Assembly (NCBI RefSeq): GCF_013395055.1
Contig: NZ_CP058349.1
Location: 372,001 to 436,000, forward strand
Direction of reading: 5' to 3'
Length of the DNA: 64,000 nt
Source of the DNA: Pseudomonas sp. ABC1
GTDB lineage: Bacteria; Pseudomonadota; Gammaproteobacteria; Pseudomonadales; Pseudomonadaceae
Part shown: positions 17,204 to 28,098 of the stretch, in pieces
Layout of the letters: each line of letters starts with the position of its first letter
How positions within the stretch are numbered: the stretch's first letter is position 1
Notes under the pieces: model-generated
The model's input: the letters and a program-made list of their open reading frames with translations, nothing else
Databases searched by the model: none
Told to the model about the DNA's origin: nothing
Position numbers and translations under genes: made by a program

Positions 17204-18589
17204 ATGCTAGACGCCATCCGTTGGGACGCCGACCTGATTCGCCGCTACGATCAGGCGGCGCCTCGTTATGCTGCCTACCCCTCCGTGGTCAGGTTCGACG
17301 GTGGCATTGGCTCGTTCGACCTCCTGCACGCGCTGCGCGACAGCCGCCGGGCCGGTCGCCCTCTATCGCTCTACCTGCACCTGCCGTTCTGCGCCAACGC
17401 CTGCTACTACTGCAATCGCAACAAGGTCATCACCAAGGACCGTGGTCGCACCCAGGCCTACCTCGACAGCCTGGAGCGGGAAATGGCGCTGCTGGCCAGG
17501 CACATCGGCCCGGGCCAGTGCGTCGAGCAGTTGCGCCTGGGCGGCGGTACGCCGACCTTTCTCAGCCACCAGGAACTGCGTCGCCTGATGGCGTCGCTGC
17601 GCAAATACTTCAACCTGCTGGACGACGGCTCCGGCGACTACGGCATCGAGATCGACCCGCGCGAAGCGGACTGGCCGACCATCGGCCTGCTGCGCGAACT
17701 GGGCTTCAACCGCATCAGCATCAGCGCCCAGCCGATGTCCGCCGACGTGCAGCAGGCAATCAACCGCCTGCAGACCCCGGAGCAGACCCGCGCCATCATC
17801 GAAGCCGCGCGCACCCTGCAATACCGCTCGGTCAATATCGACCTGCTCTACGGACTGCCCCGGCAGAACCTGGACAACTTCTCGCAGACGCTGGACTCGA
17901 TCATCGAGCTGCAGCCGGACAGCCTCTCGATCAGCCGCTACCGGCACCAGCCAGAGCAGCATGCGAGCCAGCGACGCATCGACGCAGGAGCCCTGCCCGA
18001 TGCCAGCGAACAGATCGCCATGTTCCAGCATGGTATCGAACGCCTCACCGAGGCCGGATACCGCTATATCGGCATCGACCACTTCGCCCTGCCGGATGAC
18101 GACCTGGCCATCGCCCAGGAAGACGGCACGCTGCAACGCAACCTGCTCGGCTACACCACCCACGGCCACTGCGACCTGCTGGGCCTTGGAGTTTCGGCCA
18201 TCAGCCAGGTCGGCGAACTCTATTGCCAGAATCACACCGACCTGAATCGCTATCAGCAGAGCCTGCAACAGGACCAGTTGGCCACCCAGCGCGGCCTGCA
18301 CTGCAACAAGGACGACTTGTTGCGCCGCTCGATCATCCATTCGCTGATCTGCGACTTCGAACTGGACATCGCCGCGCTGGAGACCCGCTTCTCGATCGAC
18401 TTCGGCGATTACTTCGCGGACATCCGCCCTCAGCTCGGCCAGATGGAAAGCGACGGACTGATCGCATTGTCCGAAGCACGCCTGCTGATACTGCCGCCCG
18501 GACGCCTACTGGTGCGTGCGGTGTGCATGCTGTTCGACCACTACCAGGCCAGCCAACTGGAGCCAAAGGACTGGTATCAACCGGCCTGA
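17204..18589 (+). CDS. hemN: Oxygen-independent coproporphyrinogen III oxidase (HemN), atypical cysteine motif
   Basis: A 461-residue radical-SAM enzyme that decarboxylates coproporphyrinogen III in anaerobic haem synthesis. The cluster-binding CANACYYC has C63, C67 and C70, and GGGTP, the NYRH-like ISRYRHQPEQ region and GYRYIGIDHFALPDD follow in HemN order; length matches E. coli HemN. Odd: E. coli HemN has a fourth essential cysteine two residues after the last cluster ligand (CYFCGC); here the residues are CYYCNR, with arginine at 72. It sits downstream of a strong Anr box and upstream of anr, as in P. aeruginosa, supplying haem for the cbb3 oxidases under low oxygen. Confidence 0.92.
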   Translation: MLDAIRWDADLIRRYDQAAPRYAAYPSVVRFDGGIGSFDLLHALRDSRRAGRPLSLYLHLPFCANACYYCNRNKVITKDRGRTQAYLDSLEREMALLARHIGPGQCVEQLRLGGGTPTFLSHQELRRLMASLRKYFNLLDDGSGDYGIEIDPREADWPTIGLLRELGFNRISISAQPMSADVQQAINRLQTPEQTRAIIEAARTLQYRSVNIDLLYGLPRQNLDNFSQTLDSIIELQPDSLSISRYRHQPEQHASQRRIDAGALPDASEQIAMFQHGIERLTEAGYRYIGIDHFALPDDDLAIAQEDGTLQRNLLGYTTHGHCDLLGLGVSAISQVGELYCQNHTDLNRYQQSLQQDQLATQRGLHCNKDDLLRRSIIHSLICDFELDIAALETRFSIDFGDYFADIRPQLGQMESDGLIALSEARLLILPPGRLLVRAVCMLFDHYQASQLEPKDWYQPA

Positions 18590-18686
18590 CGACTCGGCGT
18601 GCGGTGCTAAGTTCCATAGACAATTGGCTACACACGCCAGGGTGGGGTAACCTTGCACGGCCAGTAAGGTTTTTCAGGAATGCCGA

Positions 18687-19421
18687 ATGTCCGAGTCGAT
18701 CAAGGTCCGCACGCAGCGACAAGCTCACTGCAAGGATTGCAGCCTTTCCGCCCTGTGCCTGCCCCTCTCCCTGAACATGCAGGACATGGACGCGCTGGAT
18801 GAGATCGTCAAGCGTGGCCGTCCTCTGAAGAAGGGTGAAAGCCTGTTCCGCCAGGGCGAGACCTTCAACTCCGTATTCGCGGTGCGCTCGGGTGCGCTGC
18901 GTACGTTCAGCGTCACCGACAGCGGTGAGGAGCAGATCACCGGCTTCCACCTGCCCAGCGAACTGGTCGGTCTGTCCGGCATGGATACAGAGAGCTATCC
19001 GGTGTCCGCGCAGGCACTGGAGACCACCTCCGTCTGCGAGATTCCCTTCGAGCGCCTGGATGAACTGAGCGTCTCCCTGCCTCAGTTGCGTCGCCAGTTG
19101 ATGCGCATCATGAGCCGCGAGATTCGCGACGACCAGCAGATGATGCTGCTGCTGTCGAAGAAGACCGCCGACGAGCGCATCGCCACCTTCCTGATCAACC
19201 TGTCGGCGCGTTTCAGCGCCCGTGGGTTCTCGGCCAACCAGTTCCGCCTGCCGATGTCGCGCAACGAGATCGGCAACTACCTGGGCCTCGCGGTGGAAAC
19301 CGTTTCCCGCGTGTTCACCCGCTTCCAGCAGAACGGCCTGATCGAGGCGGAAGGCAAGGAAGTGCGCATTCTCGATTCGACCAGCCTTTGTGCACTGGCC
19401 GGCGGCACCCTGGATAGCTGA
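18687..19421 (+). CDS. anr: FNR-family oxygen-sensing transcription regulator Anr
   Basis: 244 residues. Cysteines at 15, 18, 24 and 117 match the [4Fe-4S] ligands C20, C23, C29 and C122 of E. coli FNR with a constant offset of five. A CRP-type beta-roll and dimer helix follow, then a helix-turn-helix (SRNEIGNYLGLAVETVSRVF) with the E..SR residues that read TTGAT. Anr activates microaerobic and denitrification genes when oxygen is low; the boxes before the first ccoN and hemN are its likely local targets. I see no clear box in its own 97-bp upstream gap. Confidence 0.97.
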   Translation: MSESIKVRTQRQAHCKDCSLSALCLPLSLNMQDMDALDEIVKRGRPLKKGESLFRQGETFNSVFAVRSGALRTFSVTDSGEEQITGFHLPSELVGLSGMDTESYPVSAQALETTSVCEIPFERLDELSVSLPQLRRQLMRIMSREIRDDQQMMLLLSKKTADERIATFLINLSARFSARGFSANQFRLPMSRNEIGNYLGLAVETVSRVFTRFQQNGLIEAEGKEVRILDSTSLCALAGGTLDS

Positions 19422-19438
19422 CACAAGAGGAACGGCGG

Positions 19439-19987
19439 ATGATCTTCGACGAGTTCAGCATCAAGAAACTGGTACGTCCGGTACCTGACTTTCCGAAGCC
19501 TGGCGTGATCTTCCGCGACATCACCCCGTTGTTCCAGTCGCCCCGTGCCGTGCGCATGGTGGCCGACAGCCTGATCCAGCGTTATGTGGAAACGGAGTTC
19601 AGCCATATCGGCGCCCTGGATGCCCGTGGCTTCATCATCGGCTCCATCCTCGCCTACGAGCTGAACAAGCCGTTGATCCTGTTCCGCAAGCAAGGCAAGT
19701 TGCCGGCCGAAGTACTCAGCCAAAGCTACAACACCGAATACGGCGAAGCCTTTCTGGAAGTCCATGCCGACAGCCTGTGCGAAGGCGACTCCGTGCTGCT
19801 GGTCGACGACCTGATCGCCACCGGCGGCACCCTGCTGGCCGCCGCACAACTGGTGCGACGCATGAATGCCAAGGTGCACGAAATCGCAGCGGTGATCGAC
19901 CTGCCTGAGCTGGGCGGCTCGCAGAAACTGCAGGAAGCCGGCCTCACCACCTACACCCTCACCGCCTTCAGCCTCGACGAACGCTAG
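19439..19987 (+). CDS. apt: Adenine phosphoribosyltransferase
   Basis: 182 residues, cytosolic purine-salvage enzyme converting adenine and PRPP to AMP. The PRPP-binding loop VLLVDDLIATGGTLLAA lies near 120-136, and FPKPGVIFRDITPL near the N-terminus is typical of Apt. AGAGGA precedes the ATG, 17 bases after anr, so the two may be cotranscribed; the same anr-apt order occurs in P. aeruginosa. Confidence 0.97.
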   Translation: MIFDEFSIKKLVRPVPDFPKPGVIFRDITPLFQSPRAVRMVADSLIQRYVETEFSHIGALDARGFIIGSILAYELNKPLILFRKQGKLPAEVLSQSYNTEYGEAFLEVHADSLCEGDSVLLVDDLIATGGTLLAAAQLVRRMNAKVHEIAAVIDLPELGGSQKLQEAGLTTYTLTAFSLDER

Positions 19988-20011
19988 GGTCGCGACACAC
20001 ACCGACCCTCC

Positions 20012-20079
20012 TGTAGGGTGCGCCATGCGCACCTGAACCATCAGCGCCGTCATTCCTGGTGCGCACAGCGCACCCTACA
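20012..20079. repeat. Inverted-repeat intergenic element (possible bidirectional terminator)
   Basis: TGTAGGGTGCGC at 20012 and its exact complement GCGCACCCTACA ending at 20079 enclose inner GCGCACC / GGTGCGC repeats. It sits between convergent apt and recR. The TAGGGTGCGC type of inverted repeat is common between Pseudomonas genes. It has no T tract. Confidence 0.6.
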
Positions 20080-20090
20080 CAAGACAGCCA

Positions 20091-20693
20091 TCAACCCAGG
20101 CTGATCGGCTTGCGCCCCGCCAGGGCATGGGCCAGCGTTCCACCGTCGACCAGTTCCAGCTCGCCACCCAGTGGCACGCCATGGGCGATACGGCTGATGA
20201 CGATGTCGCGATCACTCAGCATCTGTGCGATGTAATGGGCAGTCGCCTCGCCCTCCACCGTCGGGTTGGTGGCCAGGATCACTTCGACGAATGCGCTTTC
20301 GGCGATCCGCGCCAGCAGTTCGGGAATACCGATGGCCTCCGGCCCGAGGCCATCCAGCGGCGACAGATGCCCCTTGAGCACGAAGTAACGTCCGCGAAAG
20401 CCGGTCTGCTCCACCGCGAACACATCCACCGGACTCTGCACCACGCACAGCAACTGGTCGTCGCGCCGTGGATCCGCACACAGTGCACAGATAGGGTCTT
20501 CGCTCAGGGTGCGGCACTGCTGGCAATAGCCAACGTGCTGCATGGCCCGGGACAACGCCTCGGACAGACGCAGCCCGCCACTGCGGTCACGCTCCAGCAG
20601 GTGCAAGGCCATACGCTGGGCGGTCTTCTGCCCGACACCGGGCAGGCCACGCAGGGCTTCGACAAGCTGCCGAATCAGGGGACTGAAACTCAT
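20091..20693 (-). CDS. recR: Recombination mediator protein RecR
   Basis: A 200-residue protein acting with RecF and RecO to load RecA at gaps. In order: helix-hairpin-helix (LRGLPGVGQKTAQRMALHLL), a C4 zinc finger (YCQQCRTLSEDPICALC), and a Toprim domain (LCVVQSPVDVFAVEQ). Full family length. It is the last gene of the dnaX-ybaB-recR operon, an order conserved across many bacteria. Confidence 0.97.
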   Translation of the reverse strand: MSFSPLIRQLVEALRGLPGVGQKTAQRMALHLLERDRSGGLRLSEALSRAMQHVGYCQQCRTLSEDPICALCADPRRDDQLLCVVQSPVDVFAVEQTGFRGRYFVLKGHLSPLDGLGPEAIGIPELLARIAESAFVEVILATNPTVEGEATAHYIAQMLSDRDIVISRIAHGVPLGGELELVDGGTLAHALAGRKPISLG

Positions 20694-20753
20694 AGGTATC
20701 TCGGTCGTTGCGCGCGCTCAGGCCCCGGCGGTTATCCGAGGCCTGAAACTCAA

Positions 20754-21080
20754 TCAGAAGGGCATCTTGAAACCAGGTGGCAACTGCATGCCGGCGGTCA
20801 TACCGGACATCTTCTCCTGGCTGTTCTGTTCGATTTTGCGCACTGCGTCGTTGACGGCTGCGGCGATCAGGTCTTCGAGGATTTCCTTGTCTTCCTGCAT
20901 CAGACTGTCATCCAGGTTGACGCGCTTGACGTCATGACGGCCATTCATCACCACACTGACCAGGCCTGCGCCGGACTGCCCCGTCACCTCGGCATTCGCC
21001 AGCTCTTCCTGCATTTTCTGCATCTTGTCCTGCATCTGCTGCGCCTGCTTCATCAGGCCGGCCATGCCACCTTTCATCAT
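20754..21080 (-). CDS. ybaB: YbaB/EbfC family nucleoid-associated protein
   Basis: A 108-residue, methionine- and glutamine-rich small protein that binds DNA as a dimer. The N-terminal helix MKQAQQMQDKMQKMQEELA-type pattern and the QSGAGLVSVVMNGRHDVKRV strand are characteristic. AGGAG lies eight bases before the start. It is between dnaX and recR, the usual position. Confidence 0.95.
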   Translation of the reverse strand: MMKGGMAGLMKQAQQMQDKMQKMQEELANAEVTGQSGAGLVSVVMNGRHDVKRVNLDDSLMQEDKEILEDLIAAAVNDAVRKIEQNSQEKMSGMTAGMQLPPGFKMPF

Positions 21081-21114
21081 GTGGGAATCTCCTAATCGGG
21101 TTGGATCGGTCGTT

Positions 21115-23079
<1,965 letters not shown>

Positions 23080-23155
23080 AGCACCATCACGGGTTAAAAC
23101 CAAAGACGGCCAATGCTAGCGGAGCAGGCCATAAATTGCATCCGGCGCGGCACAA

Positions 23156-24301
23156 TCAGGCCAAGCGAGCGCCCAACGCGGCAACCAGTCGCTCAAGCCC
23201 GGCACTCCCGCCCCGAACACCGACAGCCAGCCCCTCGATCTCTCGGCGCGGTGGATAAGCCTTGCGCAAACAGTCGAACGCTGCCCGCCGCTGCGCCTCG
23301 TCCCCGATCAGGCTGCGGCGAAAATCCGCATCGTCCCGGCGAGGGTCATAGACGGCACGGCACAAGGTCGCCATGACGTCCTCGGCAGGCGCCGCTGCGT
23401 CGAACGCCAGTGACTGCAATTGCCGGGGCGGCACCAGATCGTCCATATGCGACCGTGGCGCGATCCCCATCGCCGCGCAGAATGCCTGATAGACCTGCCA
23501 GGTGCCGCGCAGCTTGCCATCCAGACTGTAACCGGCGATATGCGGCGTGGCGATCCGGCAGAGCGCGGCCAGCTCGGTATCCACCAATGGCTCGCCCTCC
23601 CAGACGTCCAGTGCGACCTGCAGGTCCGGCCGCTTGCGCAGCGTCCGCAGCAAGGCCTGGTTGTCCACCACTGCGCCACGGCTGGCATTGATCAGCCAGG
23701 TTCCCGGCAACAGCCGCTCCAGGCGGCGCTCGTCCAGCAGGTGACGGGTGGCCGCTTCGCCTTCGCGCGTCAGCGGCGTGTGCAGACTGATCACGTCGCA
23801 GGTCTCGAGCACTTCATCGAGGGAAACGAAATCGCCTGCCTCACGCGCTTCACGCAGTGGGTCGCAGGCCAGCACCTGCCAGCCGAGAGCACGCAGCAGT
23901 TGCAGCAGGCGCCCACCGACCTGACCAACGCCGACGATGCCGTAGCGCCGTTCGGCCAGCGCCTTGCCCTCGCGCTCGGCCAGTGCGAGCAGGCAGCCCA
24001 GTACATAGTCGACCACGCCACGTGCATTGCAGCCCGGCGCACTGGCCCACTGAATGCCGGCCTGCCGGAAGAAGTCCAGATCGAGATGATCGGTGCCGAT
24101 GGTGCAGGTACCGACGAAGCGCACCGGACTGCCCCCCAGCAGTTCGCGGTCCACCGTGGTCACGGAGCGCACCAACAGCGCATCACACGCTTGCAACATA
24201 CTCCTGTCGATCGCACGTCCAGGCTTGCGCTCTATGGTGGCGAAGGCCGAGAACAGTTCATCGACCAGTGGGATGTTTTCATCGGCGACAATACGCATCA
24301 T
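23156..24301 (-). CDS. pdxB: 4-phosphoerythronate dehydrogenase
   Basis: A 381-residue D-2-hydroxyacid dehydrogenase-family enzyme oxidising 4-phosphoerythronate in pyridoxal phosphate synthesis. The NAD-binding GIVGVGQVGGRL, the family Arg in LINASRGAVVDNQAL, the Glu region VWEGEP and the His of ATPHIAGYS are all present, followed by the PdxB C-terminal dimerisation domain (SHMDDLVPPRQ onward). Two consecutive ATGs open the gene, so its start may be one codon in. It may follow dnaX's operon or be independent. Confidence 0.95.
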   Translation of the reverse strand: MMRIVADENIPLVDELFSAFATIERKPGRAIDRSMLQACDALLVRSVTTVDRELLGGSPVRFVGTCTIGTDHLDLDFFRQAGIQWASAPGCNARGVVDYVLGCLLALAEREGKALAERRYGIVGVGQVGGRLLQLLRALGWQVLACDPLREAREAGDFVSLDEVLETCDVISLHTPLTREGEAATRHLLDERRLERLLPGTWLINASRGAVVDNQALLRTLRKRPDLQVALDVWEGEPLVDTELAALCRIATPHIAGYSLDGKLRGTWQVYQAFCAAMGIAPRSHMDDLVPPRQLQSLAFDAAAPAEDVMATLCRAVYDPRRDDADFRRSLIGDEAQRRAAFDCLRKAYPPRREIEGLAVGVRGGSAGLERLVAALGARLA

Positions 24302-24417
24302 CGGCCCCAGGCAAAGACGGGCATTCTAGGCTCAGCCCGGACAGGATGCGAGCCGCATGGCGCCGACAGGCGCATCGCCGCGTCCCGACAGTCCGCCGGG
24401 CGCTTTCCATGCGAAAC

Positions 24418-27400
24418 CTAGAAATCACGCCGGTAGAAGATATCCAGCGAGCTGGCCAGCCCACTGGCCGCTTCCAGGAATATGCGCCGGGTCAGCCGAT
24501 AACGCAGGGCGATGGTATTGGCCGGTTCGAACACACCGACCCCATACCGCAGCGACAAACGCTCAGTGATCTGCCCGCTGGCGACCACGCTGGTGCTGTT
24601 GCCGGTGCCTTCGGTATCCAGCATGAAGTCCTCGATCCCCAGTTGCTCCGCCAGCCCGCCGGCCACCGAGGAACCGCCCATCAGGCCGAGCCCCAGCGCC
24701 GCCTGGGCCAGCAGGTTGCTGTCGCCGGTATCAGCACCGAGGGCGCGCCCCAGCACCAGATAGGCCAGCGCCTGTTCCTGGCTCATCGTCGGTTCGGAGA
24801 ACACGTCGATGCGCGGCTGCTCGGCACTGCCGGAAATACGCAGCCCGGCCACCACGTTCTCCGCATCGATGCGCCGGATGGCTTCGATATCCAGGTAGGG
24901 TTGCGACAGCAGGCCGGTGAACAGCAGGCGCGCACGCCGGATGGTCAGGCGCTGGCCATAGGCGCGGTAGCGGCCATTGTTGAGATTCAGCTCGCCCCGG
25001 GCATCCAGATCGTTGCCGATGTGCAGGTGGCCAGCCAGGTCCGCCGTCAGGCCGAACCCGGAGAAGCGCAACCGCTCCTGGCCGACTTCCACGGCGATGT
25101 CCATGCGCATGGCCATGCCAGCCTGCTCGCCCTCCACGTCCTGCCCGACGATCTGCGCATCCTGCGACACCTTCACCGTCGAGGGCGGCAGCTCACGCAC
25201 GGTGATGCTGCCACGCGGCACGGCAACCTTGCCGCTGATCGACAGTTGCTGGTCGAGCAGCGTGATCCGCAGGTCTGGCGTGACATCGAGTTCGGCATAA
25301 GGCTCGACGGCCACCGGCAGGTCGCTGCCAGTAACACTCAGCTCCAGATCGAGTGCCTCGTGCCAGTCGAGGCGCCCGCTCAATTGCCCCTGGCCGCGCT
25401 CACCGCTGCGCCAGCCACCGTCCAGTTGCAGGCGCTCGCCATCGATCAATACCGTCACCTGCAGGGCCTCGACCGAGAGCGGCAATTCGTTTCCTGCGAT
25501 CTCTCCGTCGCTGAGCACCAGCCGCCCGTTGACCACCGGCTTCATCAGGCTACCGGACAAGCGCCCGGAACCATTGAGCTTGCCTTCCAGTCGGTCGATC
25601 TGCTCGACGAAGGGACGCGCCACGGACAGGTCCAGCCCGCTCAGTTGGAAATCACCGGAGAGCGTCTTGAGCTCGCTGCGCGGATCGATGCCGACACGGA
25701 CCTCCAGCTCACCCAGCGAGGCGCCCTTGAAGCGCAGGGTGCCGTCGACACGACGCGGTGTCAGTTGGCTGTCCAGGGCCAGGGTCTGGTAGGGAAAGTC
25801 GACCCATTCCTGCGCTTCGCGCAGACGCAGCAGCCCCGGCCCGGCATCCAGGGTGATGCGCCCGGACGGCCCGGCACTCGGCAGGTCGAGGTGGATATCG
25901 GCACTGAGCACGCCTTGCCAGGCGAAATCGTCGGGCAGATAGGGTTCCAGGCTCGCCAGTTGGAAATCCCGCAGGCGATAGCGAACCTGGGTGTCGGGCA
26001 GCAAGCGCTGCTTCTCGGCACACAGGCTGGCAGGCCCGGAGACCCAGCAATGGGCGCCCAGGTCGATACGGCCATTCGCCAGGCGCGACAAGGTCGCCGG
26101 TGCCTGGAGGCTCCAGCGCTGTTGCTGGGCATCCAGGTCCAGCCGCTCCAGTTGTCCATGCCAGGCGTCACCGCGCAGACCGCCGTCGAGGCCCAGCGCC
26201 AGTTTCAGCAGCGGGCCTTGCAGCGCCAGGGCCGCCTCATGGCGCTGGCGGGTACCGCTGGCGCTGAGTGTCGCCTGCCCCAGATCGTTCTCGCCCACCC
26301 GGATGCCATCGGCCTTGAGACCCAGCCGTGCACGCTCGCCCGCGTCCAGCACAGCGTCCAGTTGCAATTGCCCGACCTTGTTGTCCTCGAAAGCCAGGCG
26401 CTGCCCGCCGAGGTTCAATTCACCTTCAGGTGCCGTGGCGGTACCGGCCAGCTTCAATGCACCGGACAGTTGCCCCGCCAGCCCTGGCCAGAGCTGGCCA
26501 AGGTTGCGCAGGTCGAGATCGAGCTGGCCAGCCAGGCGCTCGGCCCAGCGACCGCTGCCCTTGACGCTGTTATCGCCCAGTTGCAGCTGTAGCTGCGGCA
26601 CGTTCCACTGCTCGCCCGCGCCATTGGCCTGCAGGGCCAGGCGTGCGGGGCGGCGACGCAGTTCGCCTTGCAGGTTCAGGTCGGCGTCCGCCCGCAGGAC
26701 ACCGCCTTGCACGCCACCCTGGCTCTTCAACGTGCCTGCCAGCTTGCCGGGGAGTTCGGCCAGCCAATAGGCCGGATCGAAATCACTCAGGGTCAGGTCG
26801 GCCTTCCAGTCGATGGCGTCGGCAAAGCCCGCGCTCAGGCTGCCGGCGACACGCCCCTGCCCGGCCACCAGCGCCAGTTGCGGCAGATGGATCTCCTGCA
26901 AGGTGCCGCTGAACGGACTGACCAGGGTGAACGCACCCGCCGGACCGCTCAGGTTGGCGTCGAGGTTGCCCAGGTAACGGCCATCGTCGTATTGGACCTG
27001 TGTCGTCAAGCGGTGCAACGTGACCGGCGGCGCCTCGTCGAGCGGGTACAAGCGCTGCCAGGGGAATTCGTTCCAGTGCAGCGAGGCGTCCGCCTTGAGG
27101 CCCTGGGCCCAGTCGAAATCGCCCTTCAGCTCCAGGCGTTGCTGCTCGCCGGCGTCCAGCTCCAGTACCTGCACCTGTGCGCCCTGCGCCGTGGCCCGCG
27201 CCTCCAGCGCCAGGCGAACCGCGCCGCCCTGGCCAGGGAAACGCCCCGTTCCGAGCACGGCGTAGCCATCCTGCAAATCGCCTCGGGCGGTCAGTTCCAG
27301 TTCATCCAGACGCAAGGTCTCGGGCAGTTCGGGAGCGGCCTTGAAGTCCCGCACCTGCACCAGGAAGCTGCCTGGCAAATGCTCATGCAAGGGTTGCAGG

Positions 27401-28098
27401 CTGCCGTTCAGGGCAGCCACCAGATAACCCTCGCTGTCGAGCTTGAGCGCCAGGTTTTCACGCACGTCACCGGACAGCGCGAAGGTCACCTGCCAGGGGC
27501 GCGCATCCGGTGCCGGCAGGCTGGCCTGCCCGGTCAAATCCAGCGGCCAGGTGCCGTCCAGGCGCAGCGTACCCGTCAGTTCGGCCTGCAGGTCTTCGCG
27601 CGTCACACGCAGGGCGGCAATCTTCACCCCCTGCGCCAGCCAGTCGGCCTCCAGATGGGCACTGCGCAGCAGCTCATCACCATTCAGGCTGACCGGGCCG
27701 ATGTCGACCCGGGACAGTTGGATGCCGACGGGCAGGCGGATATCCGGCAGCTCGAAAGGCTCGTCACTGGCCGGCTCCGTCGAGGGCGGGAAGACCAGTT
27801 CGACCTTGTCTGCGGCCAACTCGTCGATGCACAGGCGCAGACGCAACAGGCAGGACGGCGACCACTGGAAACGCGGCCCATCCACCTGGACCTGCTGCTC
27901 ACCCTGCTGCCAACGCAGGCTCTGCGCCTGCCAGCGCCCCCCCAGGCGCCCCTCGAACCCCTCGACCTGCAAACCGGGCACCCAGCCGAGCAGCCAACGA
28001 CTGCCCGCCTCGCTGGCCAACAGGCTCGCGAGCGCCAGGACTGCGGCCAGCACGATGGCCAGCAACAGCGCCAGGCCAATGCGGATACCCCGCTTCAT
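24418..28098 (-). CDS. tamB: Translocation and assembly module protein TamB
   Basis: A 1226-residue protein with one N-terminal membrane anchor (IGLALLLAIVLAAVLALASLL) and a long beta-rich periplasmic body ending in the DUF490/TamB C-terminal domain (LGADTGDSNLLAQAALGLGL, GTGNSTSVVASGQITERLSL). TamB-type proteins bridge the inner and outer membrane with TamA and are implicated in outer-membrane protein insertion and phospholipid transport. Its ATG overlaps the tamA stop by four bases, so translation is coupled. Confidence 0.95.
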   Translation of the reverse strand: MKRGIRIGLALLLAIVLAAVLALASLLASEAGSRWLLGWVPGLQVEGFEGRLGGRWQAQSLRWQQGEQQVQVDGPRFQWSPSCLLRLRLCIDELAADKVELVFPPSTEPASDEPFELPDIRLPVGIQLSRVDIGPVSLNGDELLRSAHLEADWLAQGVKIAALRVTREDLQAELTGTLRLDGTWPLDLTGQASLPAPDARPWQVTFALSGDVRENLALKLDSEGYLVAALNGSLQPLHEHLPGSFLVQVRDFKAAPELPETLRLDELELTARGDLQDGYAVLGTGRFPGQGGAVRLALEARATAQGAQVQVLELDAGEQQRLELKGDFDWAQGLKADASLHWNEFPWQRLYPLDEAPPVTLHRLTTQVQYDDGRYLGNLDANLSGPAGAFTLVSPFSGTLQEIHLPQLALVAGQGRVAGSLSAGFADAIDWKADLTLSDFDPAYWLAELPGKLAGTLKSQGGVQGGVLRADADLNLQGELRRRPARLALQANGAGEQWNVPQLQLQLGDNSVKGSGRWAERLAGQLDLDLRNLGQLWPGLAGQLSGALKLAGTATAPEGELNLGGQRLAFEDNKVGQLQLDAVLDAGERARLGLKADGIRVGENDLGQATLSASGTRQRHEAALALQGPLLKLALGLDGGLRGDAWHGQLERLDLDAQQQRWSLQAPATLSRLANGRIDLGAHCWVSGPASLCAEKQRLLPDTQVRYRLRDFQLASLEPYLPDDFAWQGVLSADIHLDLPSAGPSGRITLDAGPGLLRLREAQEWVDFPYQTLALDSQLTPRRVDGTLRFKGASLGELEVRVGIDPRSELKTLSGDFQLSGLDLSVARPFVEQIDRLEGKLNGSGRLSGSLMKPVVNGRLVLSDGEIAGNELPLSVEALQVTVLIDGERLQLDGGWRSGERGQGQLSGRLDWHEALDLELSVTGSDLPVAVEPYAELDVTPDLRITLLDQQLSISGKVAVPRGSITVRELPPSTVKVSQDAQIVGQDVEGEQAGMAMRMDIAVEVGQERLRFSGFGLTADLAGHLHIGNDLDARGELNLNNGRYRAYGQRLTIRRARLLFTGLLSQPYLDIEAIRRIDAENVVAGLRISGSAEQPRIDVFSEPTMSQEQALAYLVLGRALGADTGDSNLLAQAALGLGLMGGSSVAGGLAEQLGIEDFMLDTEGTGNSTSVVASGQITERLSLRYGVGVFEPANTIALRYRLTRRIFLEAASGLASSLDIFYRRDF

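Noticed and set aside
23104..23155. 4.5S (SRP) RNA gene near dnaX
   Set aside because: I looked for the conserved GGTCAGGTCCGGAAGGAAGC core on both strands beside dnaX and did not find it.
23857..26592. 911-aa plus-strand frame opposite pdxB and tamB
   Set aside because: Antisense to recognisable PdxB and TamB; composition is Gln/Arg/Ala shadow sequence without a domain.
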